This document shows positions 30,417-43,983 of a DNA stretch of 44,954 nucleotides, one piece after another. Under the pieces are notes generated by a model. It was not told where the DNA came from. It was given only the letters and a program-made list of their open reading frames with translations, and did not search any database. This DNA comes from Phytophthora quininea. Lineage: Eukaryota; Oomycota; Peronosporomycetes; Peronosporales; Peronosporaceae. The position numbers and the translations under genes are program-made. The DNA is taken from positions 1-44,954 of the forward strand of contig JAAVTG010000741.1 of the NCBI GenBank assembly GCA_011947345.1. Direction: 5' to 3'. Every line of letters begins with the position of its first letter. Within the stretch, counting starts at the first letter, position 1.

Positions 30417-31395
30417 CTCACTTTCTGGCTTCCTTCCGAGTCGTCAATCGTCTCGAAGGTTGGCTTGGCGTGCTATCCCGGCACCCTTTGCTCGGTTTTG
30501 CTCGGTTTTGCTCGGTTTTGCTCGGTTTTGCTCGGTTTGCTGGCGCAGTCGCCCGCTTGCTTTGCTCGCTTGTTTGCCGTCCGCTTCGCCCCGCTCTTTG
30601 CCTGCCTCGTCGCAGCGTGCTGCAGTCCGCTCGTGGGGTCCGCCACCAGCTCCAATGCTTCGATGGTCCGCTGCGTCATTTCTCTTTCGCCGAGCGCTGC
30701 AGCATATGCGTCCCGTCGTACTCCACGTTGCCACCCTCTCGTCTCTCGACGGGACACGGCAGAGGCTGACAACTTCTCGTGCAGCCTGGCACAACTCACA
30801 AACCCGTTGTGTTACGAGTTGCGATGTTGCTGTCGCGACAGCGCCCGGTGGGTGGAGCGATACCCACTCACCCAACGTTTCTGCTCTGCTCTCATGCGTT
30901 GCCGATAATTCCTTCGTGCAGCCCTGGCCTCAATGTCGATTGTTACTTTGGACACGACCGCACGGTAGCAGCCAAGCAGCCAAGCTATGGACCGACTGGC
31001 AGCAATACATGGGCAGCAATGCGGAAGAGAGGGGACGGAGGGGGATCGAAATGGAGACGCGCGTCGAGCCACGGTTTGGGATCTCAACGAAGCCGTCACC
31101 AAGCCGTCACCAAGCCGCAGGACATTGAGACCGTGTCTTCAGGCGTGGGTGGCGTGACAGCAGAGCTATGGGGCTATGGGTTGATAAGACGCCTCTGCTG
31201 GAAGGCAGTGAGCGAGCGAGCAAGTAGTTTGCGCGGGTGGCGAGAGCGGTCGATGCGTTGCGTTTTGGGACACGTGACGCACGGTGGGGCTAGCGGGATG
31301 TGCGCTTGGTAATGTGGCCACTGGGGAGCGCGTGCGGTTGCTGTGGGCGCCGATCTGAGGCGGTGAGGAAATTTGAGAAGTGTCGACTTTACAGA

Positions 31396-31467
31396 GCCCC
31401 TATAGCTCAGTGGGAGAGCACCCGCTTAGTAAGCGGAAGGTCGGTAGTTCAATCCTGCCTGGGGGCA
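31396..31467 (+). tRNA. trnT(agu): tRNA-Thr (AGT), unit 9, D-loop variant
   Basis: Carries the same D-loop T-to-G change as unit 6, although units 7 and 8 between them do not. Confidence 0.93.
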
Positions 31468-32441
31468 CTCACTTTCCTGGCTTCCTTCCGAGTCGTCAAT
31501 CGTCTCGAAGGTTGGCTTGGCGTGCTATCCCGGCACCCTTTGCTCGGTTTTGCTCGGTTTTGCTCGGTTTTGCTCGGTTTGCTGGCGCAGTCGCCCGCTT
31601 GCTTTGCTCGCTTGTTTGCCGTCCGCTTCGCCCCGCTCTTTGCCTGCCTCGTCGCAGCGTGCTGCAGTCCGCTCGTGGGGTCCGCCACCAGCTCCAATGC
31701 TTCGATGGTCCGCTGCGTCATTTCTCTTTCGCCGAGCGCTGCAGCATATGCGTCCCGTCGTACTCCACGTTGCCACCCTCTCGTCTCTCGACGGGACACG
31801 GCAGAGGCTGACAACTTCTCGTGCAGCCTGGCACAACTCACAAACCCGTTGTGTTACGAGTTGCGATGTTGCTGTCGCGACAGCGCCCGGTGGGTGGAGC
31901 GATACCCACTCACCCAACGTTTCTGCTCTGCTCTCATGCGTTGCCGATAATTCCTTCGTGCAGCCCTGGCCTCAATGTCGATTGTTACTTTGGACACGAC
32001 CGCACGGTAGCAGCCAAGCAGCCAAGCTATGGACCGACTGGCAGCAATACATGGGCAGCAATGCGGAAGAGAGGGGACGGAGGGGGATCGAAATGGAGAC
32101 GCGCGCGTCGAGCCACGGTTTGGGATCTCAACGAAGCCGTCACCAAGCCGTCACCAAGCCGCAGGACATTGAGACCGTGTCTTCAGGCGTGGGTGGCGTG
32201 ACAGCAGAGCTATGGGGCTATGGGTTGATAAGACGCCTCTGCTGGAAGGCAGTGAGCGAGCGAGCAAGTAGTTTGCGCGGGTGGCGAGAGCGGTCGATGC
32301 GTTGCGTTTTGGGACACGTGACGCACGGTGGGGCTAGCTTGGGATGTGCGCTTGGTAATGTGGCCACTGGGGAGCGCGTGCGGTTGCTGTGGGCGCCGAT
32401 CTGAGGCGGTGAGGAAATTTGAGAAGTGTCGACTTTACAGA

Positions 32442-32513
32442 GCCCCTATAGCTCAGTGGTAGAGCACCCGCTTAGTAAGCGGAAGGTCGGTAGTTCAATC
32501 CTGCCTGGGGGCA
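32442..32513 (+). tRNA. trnT(agu): tRNA-Thr (AGT), unit 10
   Basis: Identical copy. The unit has ACGCGCGCGTCG and a CCGTCACAAGCC form one base short. Confidence 0.95.
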
Positions 32514-33494
32514 CTCACTTTCCTGGCTTCCTTCCGAGTCGTCAATCGTCTCGAAGGTTGGCTTGGCGTGCTATCCCGGCACCCTTTGCTCGGTTTTGCT
32601 CGGTTTTGCTCGGTTTTGCTCGGTTTTGCTCGGTTTGCTGGCGCAGTCGCCCGCTTGCTTTGCTCGCTTGTTTGCCGTCCGCTTCGCCCCGCTCTTTGCC
32701 TGCCTCGTCGCAGCGTGCTGCAGTCCGCTCGTGGGGTCCGCCACCAGCTCCAATGCTTCGATGGTCCGCTGCGTCATTTCTCTTTCGCCGAGCGCTGCAG
32801 CATATGCGTCCCGTCGTACTCCACGTTGCCACCCTCTCGTCTCTCGACGGGACACGGCAGAGGCTGACAACTTCTCGTGCAGCCTGGCACAACTCACAAA
32901 CCCGTTGTGTTACGAGTTGCGATGTTGCTGTCGCGACAGCGCCCGGTGGGTGGAGCGATACCCACTCACCCAACGTTTCTGCTCTGCTCTCATGCGTTGC
33001 CGATAATTCCTTCGTGCAGCCCTGGCCTCAATGTCGATTGTTACTTTGGACACGACCGCACGGTAGCAGCCAAGCAGCCAAGCTATGGACCGACTGGCAG
33101 CAATACATGGGCAGCAATGCGGAAGAGAGGGGACGGAGGGGGATCGAAATGGAGACGCGCGCGTCGAGCCACGGTTTGGGATCTCAACGAAGCCGTCACA
33201 AGCCGTCACCAAGCCGCAGGACATTGAGACCGTGTCTTCAGGCGTGGGTGGCGTGACAGCAGAGCTATGGGGCTATGGGTTGATAAGACGCCTCTGCTGG
33301 AAGGCAGTGAGCGAGCGAGCAAGTAGTTTGCGCGGGTGGCGAGAGCGGTCGATGCGTTGCGTTTTGGGACACGTGACGCACGGTGGGGCTAGCGGGATGT
33401 GCGCTTGGTAATGTGGCCACTGGGGAGCGCGTGCGGTTGCTGTGGGCGCCGATCTGAGGCGGTGAGGAAATTTGAGAAGTGTCGACTTTACAGA

Positions 33495-33566
33495 GCCCCT
33501 ATAGCTCAGTGGTAGAGCACCCGCTTAGTAAGCGGAAGGTCGGTAGTTCAATCCTGCCTGGGGGCA
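33495..33566 (+). tRNA. trnT(agu): tRNA-Thr (AGT), unit 11
   Basis: Identical copy. Only two T4 runs follow; the unit has the GACAGCTTC substitution shared with units 18 and 19. Confidence 0.95.
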
Positions 33567-34537
33567 CTCACTTTCCTGGCTTCCTTCCGAGTCGTCAATC
33601 GTCTCGAAGGTTGGCTTGGCGTGCTATCCCGGCACCCTTTGCTCGGTTTTGCTCGGTTTGCTCGGTTTTGCTCGGTTTGCTGGCGCAGTCGCCCGCTTGC
33701 TTTGCTCGCTTGTTTGCCGTCCGCTTCGCCCCGCTCTTTGCCTGCCTCGTCGCAGCGTGCTGCAGTCCGCTCGTGGGGTCCGCCACCAGCTCCAATGCTT
33801 CGATGGTCCGCTGCGTCATTTCTCTTTCGCCGAGCGCTGCAGCATATGCGTCCCGTCGTACTCCACGTTGCCACCCTCTCGTCTCTCGACGGGACACGGC
33901 AGAGGCTGACAGCTTCTCGTGCAGCCTGGCACAACTCACAAACCCGTTGTGTTACGAGTTGCGATGTTGCTGTCGCGACAGCGCCCGGTGGGTGGAGCGA
34001 TACCCACTCACCCAACGTTTCTGCTCTGCTCTCATGCGTTGCCGATAATTCCTTCGTGCAGCCCTGGCCTCAATGTCGATTGTTACTTTGGACACGACCG
34101 CACGGTAGCAGCCAAGCAGCCAAGCTATGGACCGACTGGCAGCAATACATGGGCAGCAATGCGGAAGAGAGGGGACGGAGGGGGATCGAAATGGAGACGC
34201 GCGTCGAGCCACGGTTTGGGATCTCAACGAAGCCGTCACCAAGCCGTCACCAAGCCGCAGGACATTGAGACCGTGTCTTCAGGCGTGGGTGGCGTGACAG
34301 CAGAGCTATGGGGCTATGGGTTGATAAGACGCCTCTGCTGGAAGGCAGTGAGCGAGCGAGCAAGTAGTTTGCGCGGGTGGCGAGAGCGGTCGATGCGTTG
34401 CGTTTTGGGACACGTGACGCACGGTGGGGCTAGCTTGGGATGTGCGCTTGGTAATGTGGCCACTGGGGAGCGCGTGCGGTTGCTGTGGGCGCCGATCTGA
34501 GGCGGTGAGGAAATTTGAGAAGTGTCGACTTTACAGA

Positions 34538-34609
34538 GCCCCTATAGCTCAGTGGTAGAGCACCCGCTTAGTAAGCGGAAGGTCGGTAGTTCAATCCTGC
34601 CTGGGGGCA
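34538..34609 (+). tRNA. trnT(agu): tRNA-Thr (AGT), unit 12
   Basis: Identical copy; the unit has a private one-base loss in CCAGCTCAATG. Confidence 0.95.
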
Positions 34610-35580
34610 CTCACTTTCCTGGCTTCCTTCCGAGTCGTCAATCGTCTCGAAGGTTGGCTTGGCGTGCTATCCCGGCACCCTTTGCTCGGTTTTGCTCGGT
34701 TTTGCTCGGTTTTGCTCGGTTTGCTGGCGCAGTCGCCCGCTTGCTTTGCTCGCTTGTTTGCCGTCCGCTTCGCCCCGCTCTTTGCCTGCCTCGTCGCAGC
34801 GTGCTGCAGTCCGCTCGTGGGGTCCGCCACCAGCTCAATGCTTCGATGGTCCGCTGCGTCATTTCTCTTTCGCCGAGCGCTGCAGCATATGCGTCCCGTC
34901 GTACTCCACGTTGCCACCCTCTCGTCTCTCGACGGGACACGGCAGAGGCTGACAACTTCTCGTGCAGCCTGGCACAACTCACAAACCCGTTGTGTTACGA
35001 GTTGCGATGTTGCTGTCGCGACAGCGCCCGGTGGGTGGAGCGATACCCACTCACCCAACGTTTCTGCTCTGCTCTCATGCGTTGCCGATAATTCCTTCGT
35101 GCAGCCCTGGCCTCAATGTCGATTGTTACTTTGGACACGACCGCACGGTAGCAGCCAAGCAGCCAAGCTATGGACCGACTGGCAGCAATACATGGGCAGC
35201 AATGCGGAAGAGAGGGGACGGAGGGGGATCGAAATGGAGACGCGCGTCGAGCCACGGTTTGGGATCTCAACGAAGCCGTCACCAAGCCGTCACCAAGCCG
35301 CAGGACATTGAGACCGTGTCTTCAGGCGTGGGTGGCGTGACAGCAGAGCTATGGGGCTATGGGTTGATAAGACGCCTCTGCTGGAAGGCAGTGAGCGAGC
35401 GAGCAAGTAGTTTGCGCGGGTGGCGAGAGCGGTCGATGCGTTGCGTTTTGGGACACGTGACGCACGGTGGGGCTAGCTTGGGATGTGCGCTTGGTAATGT
35501 GGCCACTGGGGAGCGCGTGCGGTTGCTGTGGGCGCCGATCTGAGGCGGTGAGGAAATTTGAGAAGTGTCGACTTTACAGA

Positions 35581-35652
35581 GCCCCTATAGCTCAGTGGTA
35601 GAGCACCCGCTTAGTAAGCGGAAGGTCGGTAGTTCAATCCTGCCTGGGGGCA
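35581..35652 (+). tRNA. trnT(agu): tRNA-Thr (AGT), unit 13
   Basis: Identical copy. The 10-mer block lacks its terminal GCTCGGTTT, and two bases are lost in GGCGAGCGG. Confidence 0.95.
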
Positions 35653-36613
35653 CTCACTTTCCTGGCTTCCTTCCGAGTCGTCAATCGTCTCGAAGGTTGG
35701 CTTGGCGTGCTATCCCGGCACCCTTTGCTCGGTTTTGCTCGGTTTTGCTCGGTTTTGCTGGCGCAGTCGCCCGCTTGCTTTGCTCGCTTGTTTGCCGTCC
35801 GCTTCGCCCCGCTCTTTGCCTGCCTCGTCGCAGCGTGCTGCAGTCCGCTCGTGGGGTCCGCCACCAGCTCCAATGCTTCGATGGTCCGCTGCGTCATTTC
35901 TCTTTCGCCGAGCGCTGCAGCATATGCGTCCCGTCGTACTCCACGTTGCCACCCTCTCGTCTCTCGACGGGACACGGCAGAGGCTGACAACTTCTCGTGC
36001 AGCCTGGCACAACTCACAAACCCGTTGTGTTACGAGTTGCGATGTTGCTGTCGCGACAGCGCCCGGTGGGTGGAGCGATACCCACTCACCCAACGTTTCT
36101 GCTCTGCTCTCATGCGTTGCCGATAATTCCTTCGTGCAGCCCTGGCCTCAATGTCGATTGTTACTTTGGACACGACCGCACGGTAGCAGCCAAGCAGCCA
36201 AGCTATGGACCGACTGGCAGCAATACATGGGCAGCAATGCGGAAGAGAGGGGACGGAGGGGGATCGAAATGGAGACGCGCGTCGAGCCACGGTTTGGGAT
36301 CTCAACGAAGCCGTCACCAAGCCGTCACCAAGCCGCAGGACATTGAGACCGTGTCTTCAGGCGTGGGTGGCGTGACAGCAGAGCTATGGGGCTATGGGTT
36401 GATAAGACGCCTCTGCTGGAAGGCAGTGAGCGAGCGAGCAAGTAGTTTGCGCGGGTGGCGAGCGGTCGATGCGTTGCGTTTTGGGACACGTGACGCACGG
36501 TGGGGCTAGCTTGGGATGTGCGCTTGGTAATGTGGCCACTGGGGAGCGCGTGCGGTTGCTGTGGGCGCCGATCTGAGGCGGTGAGGAAATTTGAGAAGTG
36601 TCGACTTTACAGA

Positions 36614-36685
36614 GCCCCTATAGCTCAGTGGTAGAGCACCCGCTTAGTAAGCGGAAGGTCGGTAGTTCAATCCTGCCTGGGGGCA
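36614..36685 (+). tRNA. trnT(agu): tRNA-Thr (AGT), unit 14
   Basis: Identical tRNA; like unit 13 its block lacks the terminal 9-mer. The flanks have several losses (GGCTTGTGCT, CCCGCACC, GGGAGCGTGC). Confidence 0.95.
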
Positions 36686-37649
36686 CTCACTTTCCTGGCT
36701 TCCTTCCGAGTCGTCAATCGTCTCGAAGGTTGGCTTGTGCTATCCCGCACCCTTTGCTCGGTTTTGCTCGGTTTTGCTCGGTTTTGCTCGGTTTTGCTGG
36801 CGCAGTCGCCCGCTTGCTTTGCTCGCTTGTTTGCCGTCCGCTTCGCCCCGCTCTTTGCCTGCCTCGTCGCAGCGTGCTGCAGTCCGCTCGTGGGGTCCGC
36901 CACCAGCTCCAATGCTTCGATGGTCCGCTGCGTCATTTCTCTTTCGCCGAGCGCTGCAGCATATGCGTCCCGTCGTACTCCACGTTGCCACCCTCTCGTC
37001 TCTCGACGGGACACGGCAGAGGCTGACAACTTCTCGTGCAGCCTGGCACAACTCACAAACCCGTTGTGTTACGAGTTGCGATGTTGCTGTCGCGACAGCG
37101 CCCGGTGGGTGGAGCGATACCCACTCACCCAACGTTTCTGCTCTGCTCTCATGCGTTGCCGATAATTCCTTCGTGCAGCCCTGGCCTCAATGTCGATTGT
37201 TACTTTGGACACGACCGCACGGTAGCAGCCAAGCAGCCAAGCTATGGACCGACTGGCAGCAATACATGGGCAGCAATGCGGAAGAGAGGGGACGGAGGGG
37301 GATCGAAATGGAGACGCGCGTCGAGCCACGGTTTGGGATCTCAACGAAGCCGTCACAAGCCGTCACCAAGCCGCAGGACATTGAGACCGTGTCTTCAGGC
37401 GTGGGTGGCGTGACAGCAGAGCTATGGGGCTATGGGTTGATAAGACGCCTCTGCTGGAAGGCAGTGAGCGAGCGAGCAAGTAGTTTGCGCGGGTGGCGAG
37501 AGCGGTCGATGCGTTGCGTTTTTGGACACGTGACGCACGGTGGGGCTAGCAGGATGTGCGCTTGGTAATGTGGCCACTGGGGAGCGTGCGGTTGCTGTGG
37601 GCGCCGATCTGAGGCGGTGAGGAAATTTGAGAAGTGTCGACTTTACAGA

Positions 37650-37721
37650 GCCCCTATAGCTCAGTGGTAGAGCACCCGCTTAGTAAGCGGAAGGTCGGTA
37701 GTTCAATCCTGCCTGGGGGCA
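37650..37721 (+). tRNA. trnT(agu): tRNA-Thr (AGT), unit 15
   Basis: Identical copy with the CACTTTCTGG flank. Confidence 0.95.
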
Positions 37722-38693
37722 CTCACTTTCTGGCTTCCTTCCGAGTCGTCAATCGTCTCGAAGGTTGGCTTGGCGTGCTATCCCGGCACCCTTTGCTCGG
37801 TTTTGCTCGGTTTTGCTCGGTTTTGCTCGGTTTGCTGGCGCAGTCGCCCGCTTGCTTTGCTCGCTTGTTTGCCGTCCGCTTCGCCCCGCTCTTTGCCTGC
37901 CTCGTCGCAGCGTGCTGCAGTCCGCTCGTGGGGTCCGCCACCAGCTCCAATGCTTCGATGGTCCGCTGCGTCATTTCTCTTTCGCCGAGCGCTGCAGCAT
38001 ATGCGTCCCGTCGTACTCCACGTTGCCACCCTCTCGTCTCTCGACGGGACACGGCAGAGGCTGACAACTTCTCGTGCAGCCTGGCACAACTCACAAACCC
38101 GTTGTGTTACGAGTTGCGATGTTGCTGTCGCGACAGCGCCCGGTGGGTGGAGCGATACCCACTCACCCAACGTTTCTGCTCTGCTCTCATGCGTTGCCGA
38201 TAATTCCTTCGTGCAGCCCTGGCCTCAATGTCGATTGTTACTTTGGACACGACCGCACGGTAGCAGCCAAGCAGCCAAGCTATGGACCGACTGGCAGCAA
38301 TACATGGGCAGCAATGCGGAAGAGAGGGGACGGAGGGGATCGAAATGGAGACGCGCGCGTCGAGCCACGGTTTGGGATCTCAACGAAGCCGTCACCAAGC
38401 CGTCACCAAGCCGCAGGACATTGAGACCGTGTCTTCAGGCGTGGGTGGCGTGACAGCAGAGCTATGGGGCTATGGGTTGATAAGACGCCTCTGCTGGAAG
38501 GCAGTGAGCGAGCGAGCAAGTAGTTTGCGCGGGTGGCGAGAGCGGTCGATGCGTTGCGTTTTGGGACACGTGACGCACGGTGGGGCTAGCTTGGGATGTG
38601 CGCTTGGTAATGTGGCCACTGGGGAGCGCGTGCGGTTGCTGTGGGCGCCGATCTGAGGCGGTGAGGAAATTTGAGAAGTGTCGACTTTACAGA

Positions 38694-38765
38694 GCCCCTA
38701 TAGCTCAGTGGTAGAGCACCCGCTTAGTAAGCGGAAGGTCGGTAGTTCAATCCTGCCTGGGGGCA
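38694..38765 (+). tRNA. trnT(agu): tRNA-Thr (AGT), unit 16
   Basis: Identical copy; four T4 runs follow. Confidence 0.95.
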
Positions 38766-39747
38766 CTCACTTTCCTGGCTTCCTTCCGAGTCGTCAATCG
38801 TCTCGAAGGTTGGCTTGGCGTGCTATCCCGGCACCCTTTGCTCGGTTTTGCTCGGTTTTGCTCGGTTTTGCTCGGTTTTGCTCGGTTTGCTGGCGCAGTC
38901 GCCCGCTTGCTTTGCTCGCTTGTTTGCCGTCCGCTTCGCCCCGCTCTTTGCCTGCCTCGTCGCAGCGTGCTGCAGTCCGCTCGTGGGGTCCGCCACCAGC
39001 TCCAATGCTTCGATGGTCCGCTGCGTCATTTCTCTTTCGCCGAGCGCTGCAGCATATGCGTCCCGTCGTACTCCACGTTGCCACCCTCTCGTCTCTCGAC
39101 GGGACACGGCAGAGGCTGACAACTTCTCGTGCAGCCTGGCACAACTCACAAACCCGTTGTGTTACGAGTTGCGATGTTGCTGTCGCGACAGCGCCCGGTG
39201 GGTGGAGCGATACCCACTCACCCAACGTTTCTGCTCTGCTCTCATGCGTTGCCGATAATTCCTTCGTGCAGCCCTGGCCTCAATGTCGATTGTTACTTTG
39301 GACACGACCGCACGGTAGCAGCCAAGCAGCCAAGCTATGGACCGACTGGCAGCAATACATGGGCAGCAATGCGGAAGAGAGGGGACGGAGGGGGATCGAA
39401 ATGGAGACGCGCGCGTCGAGCCACGGTTTGGGATCTCAACGAAGCCGTCACCAAGCCGTCACCAAGCCGCAGGACATTGAGACCGTGTCTTCAGGCGTGG
39501 GTGGCGTGACAGCAGAGCTATGGGGCTATGGGTTGATAAGACGCCTCTGCTGGAAGGCAGTGAGCGAGCGAGCAAGTAGTTTGCGCGGGTGGCGAGAGCG
39601 GTCGATGCGTTGCGTTTTGGGACACGTGACGCACGGTGGGGCTAGCGGGATGTGCGCTTGGTAATGTGGCCACTGGGGAGCGCGTGCGGTTGCTGTGGGC
39701 GCCGATCTGAGGCGGTGAGGAAATTTGAGAAGTGTCGACTTTACAGA

Positions 39748-39819
39748 GCCCCTATAGCTCAGTGGTAGAGCACCCGCTTAGTAAGCGGAAGGTCGGTAGT
39801 TCAATCCTGCCTGGGGGCA
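39748..39819 (+). tRNA. trnT(agu): tRNA-Thr (AGT), unit 17
   Basis: Identical copy; the unit has a rearranged CAACCGTCCGTCAAGCC in the short duplication. Confidence 0.95.
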
Positions 39820-40798
39820 CTCACTTTCCTGGCTTCCTTCCGAGTCGTCAATCGTCTCGAAGGTTGGCTTGGCGTGCTATCCCGGCACCCTTTGCTCGGT
39901 TTTGCTCGGTTTTGCTCGGTTTTGCTCGGTTTTGCTCGGTTTGCTGGCGCAGTCGCCCGCTTGCTTTGCTCGCTTGTTTGCCGTCCGCTTCGCCCCGCTC
40001 TTTGCCTGCCTCGTCGCAGCGTGCTGCAGTCCGCTCGTGGGGTCCGCCACCAGCTCCAATGCTTCGATGGTCCGCTGCGTCATTTCTCTTTCGCCGAGCG
40101 CTGCAGCATATGCGTCCCGTCGTACTCCACGTTGCCACCCTCTCGTCTCTCGACGGGACACGGCAGAGGCTGACAACTTCTCGTGCAGCCTGGCACAACT
40201 CACAAACCCGTTGTGTTACGAGTTGCGATGTTGCTGTCGCGACAGCGCCCGGTGGGTGGAGCGATACCCACTCACCCAACGTTTCTGCTCTGCTCTCATG
40301 CGTTGCCGATAATTCCTTCGTGCAGCCCTGGCCTCAATGTCGATTGTTACTTTGGACACGACCGCACGGTAGCAGCCAAGCAGCCAAGCTATGGACCGAC
40401 TGGCAGCAATACATGGGCAGCAATGCGGAAGAGAGGGGACGGAGGGGGATCGAAATGGAGACGCGCGCGTCGAGCCACGGTTTGGGATCTCAACCGTCCG
40501 TCAAGCCGTCACCAAGCCGCAGGACATTGAGACCGTGTCTTCAGGCGTGGGTGGCGTGACAGCAGAGCTATGGGGCTATGGGTTGATAAGACGCCTCTGC
40601 TGGAAGGCAGTGAGCGAGCGAGCAAGTAGTTTGCGCGGGTGGCGAGAGCGGTCGATGCGTTGCGTTTTGGGACACGTGACGCACGGTGGGGCTAGCTTGG
40701 GATGTGCGCTTGGTAATGTGGCCACTGGGGAGCGCGTGCGGTTGCTGTGGGCGCCGATCTGAGGCGGTGAGGAAATTTGAGAAGTGTCGACTTACAGA

Positions 40799-40870
40799 GC
40801 CCCTATAGCTCAGTGGTAGAGCACCCGCTTAGTAAGCGGAAGGTCGGTAGTTCAATCCTGCCTGGGGGCA
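40799..40870 (+). tRNA. trnT(agu): tRNA-Thr (AGT), unit 18
   Basis: Identical tRNA. The 5' flank lost one T (CGACTTACAG) and the 3' flank has losses at CTTCCTGAG, GTCAGTCTCG and CCCGGCCTTTG. Confidence 0.95.
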
Positions 40871-41843
40871 CTCACTTTCCTGGCTTCCTGAGTCGTCAGT
40901 CTCGAAGGTTGGCTTGGCGTGCTATCCCGGCCTTTGCTCGGTTTTGCTCGGTTTTGCTCGGTTTTGCTCGGTTTTGCTCGGTTTGCTGGCGCAGTCGCCC
41001 GCTTGCTTTGCTCGCTTGTTTGCCGTCCGCTTCGCCCCGCTCTTTGCCTGCCTCGTCGCAGCGTGCTGCAGTCCGCTCGTGGGGTCCGCCACCAGCTCCA
41101 ATGCTTCGATGGTCCGCTGCGTCATTTCTCTTTCGCCGAGCGCTGCAGCATATGCGTCCCGTCGTACTCCACGTTGCCACCCTCTCGTCTCTCGACGGGA
41201 CACGGCAGAGGCTGACAGCTTCGTGCAGCCTGGCACAACTCACAAACCCGTTGTGTTACGAGTTGCGATGTTGCTGTCGCGACAGCGCCCGGTGGGTGGA
41301 GCGATACCCACTCACCCAACGTTTCTGCTCTGCTCTCATGCGTTGCCGATAATTCCTTCGTGCAGCCCTGGCCTCAATGTCGATTGTTACTTTGGACACG
41401 ACCGCACGGTAGCAGCCAAGCAGCCAAGCTATGGACCGACTGGCAGCAATACATGGGCAGCAATGCGGAAGAGAGGGGACGGAGGGGGATCGAAATGGAG
41501 ACGCGCGCGTCGAGCCACGGTTTGGGATCTCAACGAAGCCGTCACCAAGCCGTCACCAAGCCGCAGGACATTGAGACCGTGTCTTCAGGCGTGGGTGGCG
41601 TGACAGCAGAGCTATGGGGCTATGGGTTGATAAGACGCCTCTGCTGGAAGGCAGTGAGCGAGCGAGCAAGTAGTTTGCGCGGGTGGCGAGAGCGGTCGAT
41701 GCGTTGCGTTTTGGGACACGTGACGCACGGTGGGGCTAGCTTGGGATGTGCGCTTGGTAATGTGGCCACTGGGGAGCGCGTGCGGTTGCTGTGGGCGCCG
41801 ATCTGAGGCGGTGAGGAAATTTGAGAAGTGTCGACTTTACAGA

Positions 41844-41915
41844 GCCCCTATAGCTCAGTGGTAGAGCACCCGCTTAGTAAGCGGAAGGTCGGTAGTTCAA
41901 TCCTGCCTGGGGGCA
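41844..41915 (+). tRNA. trnT(agu): tRNA-Thr (AGT), unit 19
   Basis: Identical copy in the joint-shortest unit (1033 bp); two T4 runs follow. Confidence 0.95.
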
Positions 41916-42876
41916 CTCACTTTCTGGCTTCCTTCCGAGTCGTCAATCGTCTCGAAGGTTGGCTTGGCGTGCTATCCCGGCACCCTTTGCTCGGTTTTGC
42001 TCGGTTTTGCTCGGTTTGCTGGCGCAGTCGCCCGCTTGCTTTGCTCGCTTGTTTGCCGTCCGCTTCGCCCCGCTCTTTGCCTGCCTCGTCGCAGCGTGCT
42101 GCAGTCCGCTCGTGGGGTCCGCCACCAGCTCCAATGCTTCGATGGTCCGCTGCGTCATTTCTCTTTCGCCGAGCGCTGCAGCATATGCGTCCCGTCGTAC
42201 TCCACGTTGCCACCCTCTCGTCTCTCGACGGGACACGGCAGAGGCTGACAGCTTCTCGTGCAGCCTGGCACAACTCACAAACCCGTTGTGTTACGAGTTG
42301 CGATGTTGCTGTCGCGACAGCGCCCGGTGGGTGGAGCGATACCCACTCACCCAACGTTTCTGCTCTGCTCTCATGCGTTGCCGATAATTCCTTCGTGCAG
42401 CCCTGGCCTCAATGTCGATTGTTACTTTGGACACGACCGCACGGTAGCAGCCAAGCAGCCAAGCTATGGACCGACTGGCAGCAATACATGGGCAGCAATG
42501 CGGAAGAGAGGGGACGGAGGGGATCGAAATGGAGACGCGCGCGTCGAGCCACGGTTTGGGATCTCAACGAAGCCGTCACAAGCCGTCACCAAGCCGCAGG
42601 ACATTGAGACCGTGTCTTCAGGCGTGGGTGGCGTGACAGCAGAGCTATGGGGCTATGGGTTGATAAGACGCCTCTGCTGGAAGGCAGTGAGCGAGCGAGC
42701 AAGTAGTTTGCGCGGGTGGCGAGAGCGGTCGATGCGTTGCGTTTTGGGACACGTGACGCACGGTGGGGCTAGCTTGGGATGTGCGCTTGGTAATGTGGCC
42801 ACTGGGGAGCGCGTGCGGTTGCTGTGGGCGCCGATCTGAGGCGGTGAGGAAATTTGAGAAGTGTCGACTTTACAGA

Positions 42877-42947
42877 GCCCCTATAGCTCAGTGGTAGAGC
42901 ACCCGCTTAGTAAGCGGAAGGTCGGTAGTTCAATCCTGCCTGGGGCA
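42877..42947 (+). tRNA. trnT(agu): tRNA-Thr (AGT), unit 20, one G short
   Basis: 71 nt: the 3' acceptor strand reads TGGGGC, one G fewer, so the acceptor stem cannot pair fully. This is either a sequence error in a G run or a defective copy. Confidence 0.85.
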
Positions 42948-43911
42948 CTCACTTTCCTGGCTTCCTTCCGAGTCGTCAATCGTCTCGAAGGTTGGCGGCG
43001 TGCTATCCCGGCACCCTTTGCTCGGTTTTGCTCGGTTTTGCTCGGTTTTGCTCGGTTTGCTGGCGCAGTCGCCCGCTTGCTTTGCTCGCTTGTTTGCCGT
43101 CCGCTTCGCCCCGCTCTTTGCCTGCCTCGTCGCAGCGTGCTGCAGTCCGCTCGTGGGGTCCGCCACCAGCTCCAATGCTTCGATGGTCCGCTGCGTCATT
43201 TCTCTTTCGCCGAGCGCTGCAGCATATGCGTCCCGTCGTACTCCACGTTGCCACCCTCTCGTCTCTCGACGGGACACGGCAGAGGCTGACAACTTCTCGT
43301 GCAGCCTGGCACAACTCACAAACCCGTTGTGTTACGAGTTGCGATGTTGCTGTCGCGACAGCGCCCGGTGGGTGGAGCGATACCCACTCCCAACGTTTCT
43401 GCTCTGCTCTCATGCGTTGCCGATAATTCCTTCGTGCAGCCCTGGCCTCAATGTCGATTGTTACTTTGGACACGACCGCACGGTAGCAGCCAAGCAGCCA
43501 AGCTATGGACCGACTGGCAGCAATACATGGGCAGCAATGCGGAAGAGAGGGGACGGAGGGGGATCGAAATGGAGACGCGCGCGTCGAGCCACGGTTTGGG
43601 ATCTCGAAGCCGTCACCAAGCCGTCACCAAGCCGCAGGACATTGAGACCGTGTCTTCAGGCGTGGGTGGCGTGACAGCAGAGCTATGGGGCTATGGGTTG
43701 ATAAGACGCCTCTGCTGGAAGGCAGTGAGCGAGCGAGCAAGTAGTTGCGCGGGTGGCGAGAGCGGTCGATGCGTTGCGTTTTGGGACACGTGACGCACGG
43801 TGGGGCTAGCTTGGGATGTGCGCTTGGTAATGTGGCCACTGGGGAGCGCGTGCGGTTGCTGTGCGCCGATCTGAGGCGGTGAGGAAATTTGAGAAGTGTC
43901 GACTTTACAGA

Positions 43912-43983
43912 GCCCCTATAGCTCAGTGGTAGAGCACCCGCTTAGTAAGCGGAAGGTCGGTAGTTCAATCCTGCCTGGGGGCA
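43912..43983 (+). tRNA. trnT(agu): tRNA-Thr (AGT), unit 21
   Basis: Identical tRNA, although the unit around it is the most diverged in the array, with substitutions as well as indels. Confidence 0.95.
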
